In this document: one piece after another, positions 42,604 through 50,822 of the stretch
Layout of the letters: each line of letters opens with the position of its first letter
Numbering within the stretch: position 1 is the first letter of the stretch
Assembly: GCF_004217175.1 (NCBI RefSeq)
Contig: NZ_SHKI01000003.1
Location: 558,697-622,696, forward strand
Length of the DNA: 64,000 nucleotides
Source: Leucobacter luti
GTDB lineage: Bacteria > Actinomycetota > Actinomycetes > Actinomycetales > Microbacteriaceae
Direction of reading: 5' to 3'
Position numbers and translations under genes: made by a program
The notes under the pieces: generated by a model
What the model was told of the DNA's origin: nothing
What the model saw: only the letters and a program-made list of their open reading frames with translations
Database searches by the model: none

Positions 42604-43485
42604 ATGACGGATTATCTCGGGTACCGGGGCAAAGCCTGCGTGATTACGGGCGCGGCCTCTGGCATGGCGCGCGCGCTGACCGAACTGCTCGTCGATCTTG
42701 GCGCGGAGGTCTACGCGATCGACCGCGTCGACTCGCCGGTTCCGGGGGTGAAGCAGTCATTCATCGCGGACCTCGGCGACCAGGCGTCAATTGACGCACT
42801 GTTCACGCAGCTGCCGGCTCGGTTCGACGCGTTCTTCGGTGTGGCCGGGCTCGCCGGCGTGCACACCTCGTTCCTCGACACGATGACCGTGAACTACACC
42901 GCGAACAAGTACATCACCGATACCTACCTCACGGAGCGTCTCAACGAGGGTGGGTCGATCGCGTACGTCACCTCCGCCGGCGGGCTGCGGTGGGAGTTCC
43001 CGGAGATCCGGGAGGAGCTCGCTGAGTTCACCGATGCTGCGGCGGACTGGGACACGCTCGTCGAGCGCACCCGCGCCTTTGACGAGCGTCACGGTGGCGA
43101 GCTCGCCGGCTTCGTTGGGTACATGCTCTCGAAGCGTGCGCTGAACCTCTTCGTTGCGGAGCGCGTCGAGCGATTTGCGGCGAAGCAGGTGCGGATCAAC
43201 GCCGTGCTGCCGTCGATGACCGCGACCGGAATGCTCGGCGACTTTGCCGAGCAGCGCGGCGGGATGGACAACCTCAAAGCCGCGAGCACGGGCCCGGCTG
43301 GCCGGCTGGCCGAGCCCCTGGACATGGCGCGCGCCCTCGTCTTCCTCGGGAGCGACCTTGCCGGGTTCATCTCCGGGGTGTTCCTCGACGTCGACTACGG
43401 CATGAACGCGCTCGAGCTCGCCGGGGTGAACCCGATGCGAACGCGGTGGACGTTCGCCGACACCCTCGCCAAGCGCGCGTCATAG
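42604..43485 (+). CDS. Short-chain dehydrogenase/reductase
   Basis: This 293-residue SDR has the cofactor motif CVITGAASGMARALTELL, a shortened NAG region (FGVAGLAGVHTS) and catalytic YMLSK. The aspartate after strand 2 (AIDRVDS) suggests NAD(H). It resembles 3-alpha-hydroxysteroid/carveol-type dehydrogenases, with an insertion around residues 115-150. It would oxidise the alcohol made by the P450 in the same operon. The ATG at 42604 follows AAGGA; the longer reading from 42490 would start inside the promoter and is rejected. Confidence 0.88.
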   Translation: MTDYLGYRGKACVITGAASGMARALTELLVDLGAEVYAIDRVDSPVPGVKQSFIADLGDQASIDALFTQLPARFDAFFGVAGLAGVHTSFLDTMTVNYTANKYITDTYLTERLNEGGSIAYVTSAGGLRWEFPEIREELAEFTDAAADWDTLVERTRAFDERHGGELAGFVGYMLSKRALNLFVAERVERFAAKQVRINAVLPSMTATGMLGDFAEQRGGMDNLKAASTGPAGRLAEPLDMARALVFLGSDLAGFISGVFLDVDYGMNALELAGVNPMRTRWTFADTLAKRAS

Positions 43486-43521
43486 TCGACGCGCGGATCT
43501 TCGATAGTAAGGAAAGCACAC

Positions 43522-45021
43522 GTGACTGAAGCACAGACTCTCCGCGGCAGGCCGGTCAACCTGCGGCACCCGGACAAGCTCTTCATCAACGGAGAGTGGG
43601 TGGCGCCCCAGGGTGGCCTGCCCGCGTTCGACATCATCGACTCCACCACCGAGGAAGTGTTCTACAGCGTCGCGCAGGCCGGCCCGCAGGACATGGACTC
43701 GGCGATCGCAGCGGCGCGCTACGCCTTCGATCACACCGACTGGCCGTTCCTCGACCCCTCCGTGCGTGCCGAGTACCTGCGTAAGCTCGCGGCCGGGCTC
43801 CGAGCTCGGAGCGAAGAGATGGCGGTGTACTGGACTCGGCAGACCGGTCCGACCTTCGCGATGGCGCAGGCCTCGATGCAGCGCGTCCCGATGGCCTACG
43901 ACTTCTACGCGGATCTCGCCGAGACGTACCCGTGGGTCACGCAGGCGAAGTCGTCGATGTCGAACTGGTCCGCGGTGGTGGCAGAACCGATCGGGGTCGT
44001 CGCCGCGATCGTGCCGTGGAACACCCCGCTCTCGCTCGCAACCTGGAAGATCGCGCCGGCACTGCTGACCGGCTGCACGGTCGTGCTGAAGCTCCCCGCC
44101 GAGGCGCCGGGGGAGCTGCTCGCCCTGACAGAGGTCGCGGAGGAGATTGGTCTCCCGCCGGGCGTGCTGAACGTCGTCACCGGTCGCCGCGGCGTGACCG
44201 AGCAGCTGGTCCGCGACCCGCGCGTCAACAAGGTCGGCTTCACCGGCTCGAGTGAGGTCGGCAAGAAGATCGCGGTGACCGCGAGTGAACACCTCGCGCG
44301 CTTCACCCTTGAGCTCGGCGGCAAGTCAGCGGCGGTGGTGCTCGATGACTATGACCTCGAAAAGGTCGCGGCGATCATCGCCGGCCAGGAGATCTCTCTG
44401 ACCGGACAGAACTGCTCATCACTCACCAGGGTGGTCGTGCCGCGCGCGAAGCATGACGAGTTCGCCGAGCTGCTCGGCGCGAAGTTCGCGGCGGTGCAGG
44501 TGGGCGACCCGTTCGCCCCGGACACCCAGATGGGCCCGGTTGCGCTTGAGCGCCAGCGCGAGAGCATCCTCGGGTACATCGAAGCGGGGAAGGCCGAGGG
44601 GGCGACCCTCGTCACGGGCGGTTCGCGCCCGGCGCACCTCGATCGCGGTTGGTTCGTCGAGCCCACCGTGTTCGCGAACGTCGACCGCAACGCGACGATC
44701 GCGCAGGAGGAGATCTTTGGCCCCGTGGTCTCGATCATCCCGGCGGACGATGAGGACGATGCGGTCGAGATCGCGAATGGAACGCCCTTTGGCCTGAACT
44801 CGGCCGTGTTCTCGGACGATACGGAGCGGGCCTGGGGCATCGCGCGTCGGCTCAGGGCCGGCACGGTGGGGCACAACGGCTTCAAGGTCGAATCGCTGCT
44901 CATCGGCTTCGGCGGCGTGAAGGAGTCGGGCTACGGCCGCGAGGGCGGCGAGATGGGCGTGTCCGCCTACATCGAGCCGAAGACGGTCCTCATGGACGCG
45001 GCGCCCGAGCGCTACAAGTAA
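43522..45021 (+). CDS. NAD-dependent aldehyde dehydrogenase
   Basis: This 499-residue ALDH has the general base glutamate in FTLELGGKSAAVVL, the catalytic cysteine in LTGQNCSSLTRV, the cofactor motif GFTGSSEVGKKIA and EEIFGPVVSII. It should oxidise an aldehyde to an acid. It starts with GTG after AAGGA, 36 bases past the SDR gene, and is followed by the P450, so alcohol, aldehyde and acid steps are encoded together. Confidence 0.94.
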   Translation: MTEAQTLRGRPVNLRHPDKLFINGEWVAPQGGLPAFDIIDSTTEEVFYSVAQAGPQDMDSAIAAARYAFDHTDWPFLDPSVRAEYLRKLAAGLRARSEEMAVYWTRQTGPTFAMAQASMQRVPMAYDFYADLAETYPWVTQAKSSMSNWSAVVAEPIGVVAAIVPWNTPLSLATWKIAPALLTGCTVVLKLPAEAPGELLALTEVAEEIGLPPGVLNVVTGRRGVTEQLVRDPRVNKVGFTGSSEVGKKIAVTASEHLARFTLELGGKSAAVVLDDYDLEKVAAIIAGQEISLTGQNCSSLTRVVVPRAKHDEFAELLGAKFAAVQVGDPFAPDTQMGPVALERQRESILGYIEAGKAEGATLVTGGSRPAHLDRGWFVEPTVFANVDRNATIAQEEIFGPVVSIIPADDEDDAVEIANGTPFGLNSAVFSDDTERAWGIARRLRAGTVGHNGFKVESLLIGFGGVKESGYGREGGEMGVSAYIEPKTVLMDAAPERYK

Positions 45022-45051
45022 GCGAACAGACGAGAAGAGGGAACGTCAGTC

Positions 45052-46344
45052 ATGACAACTGTTGACATCAACCCGGTCGATGTGGATTTCTTCACCGATC
45101 CGGAGGTCGCGGCACACGCCGAGCCATACTTCGACTACATGATCAAGCACCACCCGGTGTTCCGGGAACCAAAATACGGCGTCGTGATCGTGTCGGGGTA
45201 CGAGGAGTCTCTGCAGGTCTACCACCAGCCCGACGTGTACTCCTCGATCAACCGAACGGGCGGGCCGATCCTCGACCTGCCGTTCGAGGTGACGGGCGAC
45301 GACATCACTGAGCTACTCGAGCAGCACCGTGAGCACTTCGGCGCAAACGACCAGATCGTGACGTTCGATCCGCCGGTGCACACGGCACATCGCGCCGTGC
45401 TGATGGGGCTCATCACCCCCAAGCGGCTGAAGGAGAACGAAGAGTTCCTGAAGCGCATGGCCGACCGCTATCTCGACGAACTGCTGCCGACCGGCAAGTG
45501 CGAGTTCATCTGGGACTACGCGAAGAAGTACACGGTGCTCGCGGTTGGCGATCTGCTCGGGGTCCCCGAGTCCGACTTCGACCTCCTGCTCGACATCTTC
45601 GCGAGCGGCCCGACCGGGCCGGTGCTCGGCAACCTTGAGCTCCAGGCGAACCACCACAACAGCCTCGAGCGCATGTACGACTACTTCGTCGGCAAGATCG
45701 AGGAGCGCCGGGCTGACCCGAAGGACGACGTGCTCACCGGGCTCGCGCTCGCGACCTTCCCGGACGGCTCTCTGCCGCAGCCGCTCGAGGTTGCGCGTAT
45801 CGCGGCGAACATGTTCGCCGCGGGCCAGGAGACCACCGTGCAGCTCATGGGGATCTGCCTGCAGCGCATCGCCGAGGATCCGGAGTTGCAGGAGCTGCTG
45901 CGCCGCGAGCCCGCGCTCGTCCCGGGGTTCATCGAGGAGGTGCTGCGTGTCGAGGCCCCCATCAAGGGGTCGTTCCGCGTGGTGAAGCGGCCGACGGAGA
46001 TCGGCGGCCTTGAACTTGCCCCCGGCACCAACGTCATGCTGCTGCACGGCGCGGCGGGGCGCGATGAGCGGCTGTTCGAGAACGCCGCGGAGTTTGACGC
46101 GCGGCGCGGTAACGCGCGGCAGCACCTCGCGTTTGGGCGCGGCATTCATACCTGTCCGGGCGCGCCGCTGGCGCGCGCCGAGGCGGTGTTCTCGATCCAG
46201 CGCCTGCTGGCGCGCACGAGCAGCCTCACGATCGATGATGCGCACCACGGCCCGGCGGGCGAGCGCGAGTGGGATCTGATCCGCAGCTACAAGTTCCGCG
46301 GACACCAGCACCTGTTCCTCACGTTCACGGGGGTGAGCGAGTAG
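45052..46344 (+). CDS. Cytochrome P450 (class I, with adjacent ferredoxin)
   Basis: This 430-residue soluble P450 has the I-helix oxygen-activation motif AAGQETTVQ, the K-helix ExxR in EEVLRVE and the heme loop FGRGIHTCPGAP with the thiolate cysteine. It is similar in layout to terpene-oxidising P450s (CYP108/CYP111-like), though the family number cannot be assigned by eye. The next gene, a ferredoxin, starts on its stop codon (TAGTG), so this is a class I electron-transfer pair. GAGGGA precedes the ATG. Confidence 0.95.
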   Translation: MTTVDINPVDVDFFTDPEVAAHAEPYFDYMIKHHPVFREPKYGVVIVSGYEESLQVYHQPDVYSSINRTGGPILDLPFEVTGDDITELLEQHREHFGANDQIVTFDPPVHTAHRAVLMGLITPKRLKENEEFLKRMADRYLDELLPTGKCEFIWDYAKKYTVLAVGDLLGVPESDFDLLLDIFASGPTGPVLGNLELQANHHNSLERMYDYFVGKIEERRADPKDDVLTGLALATFPDGSLPQPLEVARIAANMFAAGQETTVQLMGICLQRIAEDPELQELLRREPALVPGFIEEVLRVEAPIKGSFRVVKRPTEIGGLELAPGTNVMLLHGAAGRDERLFENAAEFDARRGNARQHLAFGRGIHTCPGAPLARAEAVFSIQRLLARTSSLTIDDAHHGPAGEREWDLIRSYKFRGHQHLFLTFTGVSE

Positions 46345-46556
46345 TGGCCGAGGAGCTCACCGTAGACCGCGACCGCTGCATGGGGTCGGGGCAGTGCACG
46401 TTCTACGCCCCCGGGACGTTCGATCTCGACGACGACAGCATCGCGATCGTGGTGGCCGCGGACGGCGACCCGGAGGACAAGATTCAGATGGCGATCGACG
46501 TCTGCCCCACGCGGGCAATCGCGCGCGCACTCGCGCAGGGCGATTCTGCGCCCTAG
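46344..46556 (+). CDS. Three-cysteine ferredoxin partner of P450
   Basis: This 70-residue protein has CMGSGQC near the start and CPTRAI near the end. The middle cysteine of the usual CxxCxxC is replaced by serine, so a [3Fe-4S] cluster is expected, as in other actinobacterial P450 ferredoxins. The GTG start shares its G with the P450 stop (TAGTG). It should deliver electrons from the ferredoxin reductase at 56435 to the P450. Confidence 0.92.
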   Translation: MAEELTVDRDRCMGSGQCTFYAPGTFDLDDDSIAIVVAADGDPEDKIQMAIDVCPTRAIARALAQGDSAP

Positions 46557-46573
46557 CTGGAGGCGCACGAAAT

Positions 46574-46614
46574 ACGGCGGGGAGGGAGCTGCTCAGCAGC
46601 TCCCTCCCCGCCGT
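46574..46614. terminator. Bidirectional terminator between ferredoxin and second P450
   Basis: Two 20-base arms (46574-46593 and 46595-46614), with ACGGCGGGGAGGG and CCCTCCCCGCCGT at the ends, pair perfectly with a minimal loop and are followed by TGTGTG. It lies between convergent genes. Confidence 0.75.
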
Positions 46615-46629
46615 TGTGTGCGGTGCCGG

Positions 46630-47799
46630 CTACCAGGCGACCGGCATCGTGTGGATGCCGAAGTTGCTGTATTCCTTCAGCGGGAGCTCTGACACGGGGA
46701 CCGCCAGCGCGAGCTCGGGCAGGCGCGTGAACAGAATCTCGAGCACGACTACGAGCTCGAGCCGCGCGACGTTCTGGCCGAGGCACTGGTGCGGGCCGAA
46801 GCCGAACGCGACGTGGTTGCGTGCGCCGCGCGTGAAGTCGATGCGGTCTGGCTCGGGGAACACGTCCGGGTCGCGGTTTGCGGTGTTCGTGAGCGCGGCG
46901 ACCACGGAGCCGGAGGGGATGGTGACGCCGCGCAGCTCGATGTCCTCGACCGCGAGACGCAGGCCGCCCGTCTCTGCGATGGTGAAGTACCGCAGCAGCT
47001 CCTCCACGGCGCCGGGGATGAGCTCCGGCTGTTCGGCGAGCTGCTGACGCAGCTCGGGCTTGTCGAGCAGCGTCATGACCGCGAGTGAGATCATGTTGCT
47101 CGTGGTTTCGTGACCGGCGATGAGGAGCAGGTGGCCGAGGCCGATTGCCTCCTCGCGCGGTGCGCCTGCCGCGAGCTGCCGGCTGAGGACGTCGTCGCCG
47201 GGGGCGGCGATCCGGGCGTCGACGAGCGTGGCGATGTAGTCGACGATGTCGCTGGACGCCTGCTGGCGCTTCTCCATGTTTTCAAGTCCGTCCGCGAAGA
47301 TCCCGGCCTTCTCCTGGAAAAACGCGTAATCGCTCTCTGGGACGTTGAGGAGGTCCGCGATGACCATCGAGGGGACGGGGAGTGCGAGCAGCTCGACGAA
47401 GTCGCCTGAATTGCCGCTCGCGAGCATGGCGTCGATCGACTGGTTGACGATCTCCTCAATGCGCGGTCGCATGGCGGAGATCTTCTTGACCGTGAATTCA
47501 CCCATGACGCGACCGCGCTGCGCGGCGTGCGCGGGCGGATCCATCTCAATGATCCGGCCGGGGTGGCTGCGTGGGTTATACGCCATGTGCCCGGGATGCA
47601 GCGGGTGTGAGCGGTCGGAGCTGAAACTGGTGTTTCCCAGCATCGCGCGCACGTCCTCGTACTTGGCGACCGTCCACACGTCGCCGCCGCGCTCGGTCCA
47701 CTCGAGTTGCGCGATCGGCTCCTCCGCGAGAAGTCGGCGGTGCGCGGCGGGGGGACCGTACGGGTCGGTCCTCCGGGTGGAAAAAGCTGTCTTCGTCAT
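46630..47799 (-). CDS. Cytochrome P450, second of the island
   Basis: This 389-residue P450 has IAGHETTSNMI (I helix), EELLRYF (ExxR) and the heme loop FGFGPHQCLGQN. It is of the soluble bacterial type and starts without a membrane anchor. No ferredoxin is attached; its promoter shares the exact regulon layout with the diflavin reductase gene, which suggests that enzyme or a shared ferredoxin as its redox partner. It would hydroxylate a different position or a later intermediate. Confidence 0.94.
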   Translation of the reverse strand: MTKTAFSTRRTDPYGPPAAHRRLLAEEPIAQLEWTERGGDVWTVAKYEDVRAMLGNTSFSSDRSHPLHPGHMAYNPRSHPGRIIEMDPPAHAAQRGRVMGEFTVKKISAMRPRIEEIVNQSIDAMLASGNSGDFVELLALPVPSMVIADLLNVPESDYAFFQEKAGIFADGLENMEKRQQASSDIVDYIATLVDARIAAPGDDVLSRQLAAGAPREEAIGLGHLLLIAGHETTSNMISLAVMTLLDKPELRQQLAEQPELIPGAVEELLRYFTIAETGGLRLAVEDIELRGVTIPSGSVVAALTNTANRDPDVFPEPDRIDFTRGARNHVAFGFGPHQCLGQNVARLELVVVLEILFTRLPELALAVPVSELPLKEYSNFGIHTMPVAW

Positions 47800-47839
47800 T
47801 GAACACTCTTTCTAGTGAGTCGGAGTCGCGCCACGGACC

Positions 47840-47910
47840 GTTCCATTTAAAAGAACACTTGATCGTTGTAACGCAACACCAATTATGCGCGCCGAAACGC
47901 CGCCTGTCAA
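47840..47910 (-). promoter_or_regulatory. Regulon promoter-operator module of the second P450
   Basis: On the minus strand: TTGACA (47905-47910), 17 bases, CATAAT (47882-47887), two bases, GTGTTGCG (47872-47879), 14 bases, TGTTC, nine bases, GAAC (47840-47843). The strongest example of the module, with a perfect GTTC-N9-GAAC palindrome and a consensus -35. Confidence 0.7.
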
Positions 47911-47934
47911 TGCGGGCGGTGGTGCCAGCGGAGG

Positions 47935-48777
47935 CTACTCTGCGACCGGAGAGCGGGAGAACCGGTTCGACGGATCGGTGTGGTACTGCGTGAGCTCCGC
48001 GGCCCCCGCGGTGACCACCTCGGCGAGGTGCGCGAGCTGCGCCTCGTCAAACCGCGACTCCGGCAGGGAGATGCCGGCCGCGCCGAGCACCCCGTTCTGG
48101 CGGAACACCGGGGCCGCGATCGCCACGGCCCCGGTGATCCGCTCGCCGCGGCTCACGCAGTAGCCGTCGCGCCGGATCTGTTCGAGTCGCGTTGCGAGGG
48201 CGTCCGGGGCGGTGACGGTCCGCTCGGTCTGCGCCTCGAGTTCACCGTCGATGATCCGCTGCTGCACGGCTTCCGGGGCGAATGCGAGGATCGCCAGGCC
48301 GCTGGCCCCAGCGTGCAGTGGAAGCCACTCGTGGAGCGGAATCACGTACCTGAGCGGTTGGGGGGACTCCGCGGTGAGCGTGAACATCATCTGGCTCCGC
48401 AGCTCGTTGTACGAGCTGAAGAATGAGGTCTCCCGCGTCGCCTCGCTGAGTCGCTGGAGCGTGCGCGTGGCGAGCTCCTGGAGCGGGTGCTGCGCCGAGG
48501 TGGCCCAGGCGAGGCGAAGGAACTCCGGCCCGATCTGGTAGGTGCTGCTCGGGGTGCGGGTGACCATTCCGAGCCGCTCGAGGTCGGTGATGAGGCGGTG
48601 AGCCGTGCTCGGGCTGACGCCGAGCCGTCCGGCGAGCTCCCTGACGCCGTGCGAGTCCTGCTCGCTGTCAATAATGAGCGCGAGGAGCTCCAGGCCTCGC
48701 GCGAGAGGCTGGCGTCGGTGGGCTGCGCCGGCCGCGTCTGGCGTCGTGGGCTCGGAGGGTGTGTCAGGGGTCTGCAT
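47935..48777 (-). CDS. IclR-family transcriptional regulator (first)
   Basis: This 280-residue protein has an N-terminal winged helix-turn-helix (HGVRELAGRLGVSPSTAHRL, then ITDLERLGMV) and a C-terminal IclR effector domain (LPLHAGASGLAILAF, then GAVAIAAPVF and GAAGISLPE). IclR proteins usually bind a pathway metabolite and act as repressor or activator. It sits between the second P450 and the CMD-family gene and is a likely controller of the regulon modules. A closely similar paralogue lies at 55408. AAGGAAC precedes the start. Confidence 0.92.
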   Translation of the reverse strand: MQTPDTPSEPTTPDAAGAAHRRQPLARGLELLALIIDSEQDSHGVRELAGRLGVSPSTAHRLITDLERLGMVTRTPSSTYQIGPEFLRLAWATSAQHPLQELATRTLQRLSEATRETSFFSSYNELRSQMMFTLTAESPQPLRYVIPLHEWLPLHAGASGLAILAFAPEAVQQRIIDGELEAQTERTVTAPDALATRLEQIRRDGYCVSRGERITGAVAIAAPVFRQNGVLGAAGISLPESRFDEAQLAHLAEVVTAGAAELTQYHTDPSNRFSRSPVAE

Positions 48778-48814
48778 GGTCGGTGTTCCTTGCTCCCGGG
48801 GTTCCCGGATTCGC

Positions 48815-48886
48815 TTGACAAGCCGCGGTGCGGCGATGCATTCTTAATTCTGCGCGCTACGCAACGGGTGTTCTGTTCTATGAAAC
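48815..48886 (+). promoter_or_regulatory. Regulon promoter-operator module of the CMD-family gene
   Basis: TTGACA (48815-48820), 18 bases, CATTCT (48839-48844), then ATTCTGCG (48847-48854), 14 bases, TGTTC (48869-48873), nine bases, AAAC (48883-48886). The order and spacing match the other modules with one or two mismatches. Confidence 0.6.
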
Positions 48887-49047
48887 ACTATCGCTGTACG
48901 GACATGCCCGGGGGAATTCGCGAGGTTGCGGATTGTCCGACGGGCCACCCGGACGCCTACGGCGCATGTTAGCAGGGCCGAATGCCGGGCCGAGCGCGCG
49001 CTCCGGTGCGCCGGGGCGATTCCCGAGAGCGAAGCGAGGAGCGACGT

Positions 49048-49638
49048 ATGACCGAAGCCAGGATCCCCCCGATCCCCACCGCCGACTGGAGCGATGAGAT
49101 GTGGGAGGCGTTATCGGTGATCGGGGCGCGCCGCCCCGAGCCCGGTGCTGCCCCGGGGCCCAGCTCAAACATCCTGGGCATCTACGCGAACCACCCGCCG
49201 CTGGTGACCGGGTGGATGCCGTTCTCGGCGCACCTGAAGCACTCGGCGCTCTCCGATCGGGTTCGCGAGATGGCGATCCTCCGCACGACCTGGCTGGGGG
49301 GTGGCGAGTACGAGTGGGCGCAGCACTGCAGAATCGCGCTCGGTGCCGGGCTGAGCCAGGCCGAAATCGATGCGCTCTCGGACCTTGGGCCCGCGACCTG
49401 GTCTGAGGGGGACGCCGTGATCGTGCGGGCGATCGACGAGATCTGCCGCACCCGAAACGTGAGCGACGACACCTGGGCGCGCCTCGCCGAGCAGTTCGAC
49501 CGGCCGCAGCTGATTGACTTCGTGTTCCTCGTCTCGACCTACGATATGCACTGCGTCGCGTTCAACACGCTCGGGCTGCAGCTCGACGACGGCCTTGCCG
49601 GGTTCCCGAGCGCGCACCCACGCGGCGGCGCGGCCTAG
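49048..49638 (+). CDS. Carboxymuconolactone-decarboxylase-family protein
   Basis: This 196-residue protein has the CMD/AhpD helical fold: VREMAILRTTWLGGGEYEWA is the characteristic helix. The AhpD redox pair CxxC is replaced by EYEWAQHC, so it is not a peroxidase of the usual type; such proteins may act in ring-opening or lactone chemistry, or as trimer/hexamer scaffolds. The ATG at 49048 is chosen because GCGAGGA precedes it. It is transcribed from a regulon promoter. Confidence 0.8.
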   Translation: MTEARIPPIPTADWSDEMWEALSVIGARRPEPGAAPGPSSNILGIYANHPPLVTGWMPFSAHLKHSALSDRVREMAILRTTWLGGGEYEWAQHCRIALGAGLSQAEIDALSDLGPATWSEGDAVIVRAIDEICRTRNVSDDTWARLAEQFDRPQLIDFVFLVSTYDMHCVAFNTLGLQLDDGLAGFPSAHPRGGAA

Positions 49639-49644
49639 CTCGTG

Positions 49645-49693
49645 ACGCGCGCTGGGGCGCCGGGGTACGTCGCCCGGCTGCCCCAGCGCGCGT
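49645..49693. terminator. Terminator-like hairpin between convergent genes
   Basis: ACGCGCGCTGGGGC (49645-49658) and GCCCCAGCGCGCGT (49680-49693) pair perfectly around a 21-base loop. No strong T tract is present on either side, but the convergent position supports a terminator. Confidence 0.55.
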
Positions 49694-49701
49694 GTGCGCC
49701 C

Positions 49702-50649
49702 CTAGTGGCTCAGGTGCGACATGAAGCGGGTGGCCCACTCGTTGAGGTTGGCGGGAATGTAGTAGCTCTCGGGATCGGTGATCTCGCCGAAGTGCGCCGC
49801 GATGTCCTCGAGCGCGGTGCCGGCGTCGCCGTCGTCGAGCCAGCCCTCGGTGACGCCGAGGAACCACCGGGCGTAGCGCTTCGCCCCCGCGACGAGGATC
49901 TCGCCGTTCACGTCGCACGACTCATGCGCGAGAAACGCGGCCATCGGGGCCACGAACGCGCTGTCCATCGCAGCGAGGCGGGCCTCGTCGAGATCGCGGG
50001 AGGCCGCGCCCATGTCCGACTTCTTCAGGTTCTCGCTCGGTCGGGTGATCGCGTTCGGGGCGAGGCAGTTGACGCGGATCCCGAGCGGCTCGGCCGCCAC
50101 CGCGAGGCTGCGGGTGAAGCCGATGACGGCGCCCTTCGCGGTGGCGTACGCGAGGTTTGCCGGGAGGCCGAACATGCCGGTGGACGTGGTGGTGATGATG
50201 CGCCCGTACTGCTGCTCGACCATGTGCGGCCACGCGGCGCGGGTGGTGTGCCAGGTCCCGCGAACGTGGACGTCGAGGGTGCGTTCGAGGTTGTCGGCAT
50301 CGGCCTCTGGGAAGGTGGCCCAGCGCGAGATGCCTGCGTTGTTGACCACGATGTCAGTGCGCCCGAACGCGGTGATCGCGGTCTCGATGAGCGCGTGGCA
50401 GCCGGCTTCGGTGCCAATGTCGTTCGTGTCTGCGACCGCCTCGCCGCCCGCCGCGACGATCTCGGCAACCACGTCGTTTGCGGGCCCGGCGCTCGCGCCC
50501 TCGCCCTCGTGCGAGCCGCCGAAGTCGTTGACCACCACGCGCGCGCCGCGCGCGGCGAGCAGCAGCGCGTGTGCGCGGCCAAGCCCGCGGCCTGCTCCGG
50601 TAATGACCGCGACGCGGCCGTCGAATCGCAGCTCGGTGTTGGTGTTCAT
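49702..50649 (-). CDS. SDR-family oxidoreductase with C-terminal extension
   Basis: This 315-residue SDR has the cofactor motif VAVITGAGRGLGRAHALLL, NNAG, YATAK catalytic pair and INCLAPNAIT. The C-terminal 60 residues (after GAKRYARWFLG) resemble hydroxyacyl-CoA dehydrogenases of the Fox2/MFE type, so the substrate may be a CoA ester or a cyclic alcohol. AAAGGAG lies five bases before the ATG at 50647-50649, which fixes the start. It is divergent from the Baeyer-Villiger gene. Confidence 0.88.
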   Translation of the reverse strand: MNTNTELRFDGRVAVITGAGRGLGRAHALLLAARGARVVVNDFGGSHEGEGASAGPANDVVAEIVAAGGEAVADTNDIGTEAGCHALIETAITAFGRTDIVVNNAGISRWATFPEADADNLERTLDVHVRGTWHTTRAAWPHMVEQQYGRIITTTSTGMFGLPANLAYATAKGAVIGFTRSLAVAAEPLGIRVNCLAPNAITRPSENLKKSDMGAASRDLDEARLAAMDSAFVAPMAAFLAHESCDVNGEILVAGAKRYARWFLGVTEGWLDDGDAGTALEDIAAHFGEITDPESYYIPANLNEWATRFMSHLSH

Positions 50650-50747
50650 GTGTCTCCTTTGATCAAGAACAGTCACGATTATCAACACAGTAGCTCATGT
50701 TTGTCGTTCCAAACCACCGCAAAATTCGTTGAATTTATGGCAATCAC

Positions 50748-50776
50748 TTGCAAGTATTAAAAGATAGAGCTTAAAT
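50748..50776 (+). promoter_or_regulatory. Promoter of the Baeyer-Villiger monooxygenase operon
   Basis: TTGCAA (50748-50753), 17 bases, TTAAAT (50771-50776) in an unusually AT-rich stretch. A palindrome GTTTG-N6-CAAAC (50699-50714) upstream may be an operator, but it does not match the regulon spacing exactly. Confidence 0.45.
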
Positions 50777-50822
50777 AAGTGCACGGCCGCAGGATGCGGG
50801 CCGCAGAGGGAGCAAACTACTC

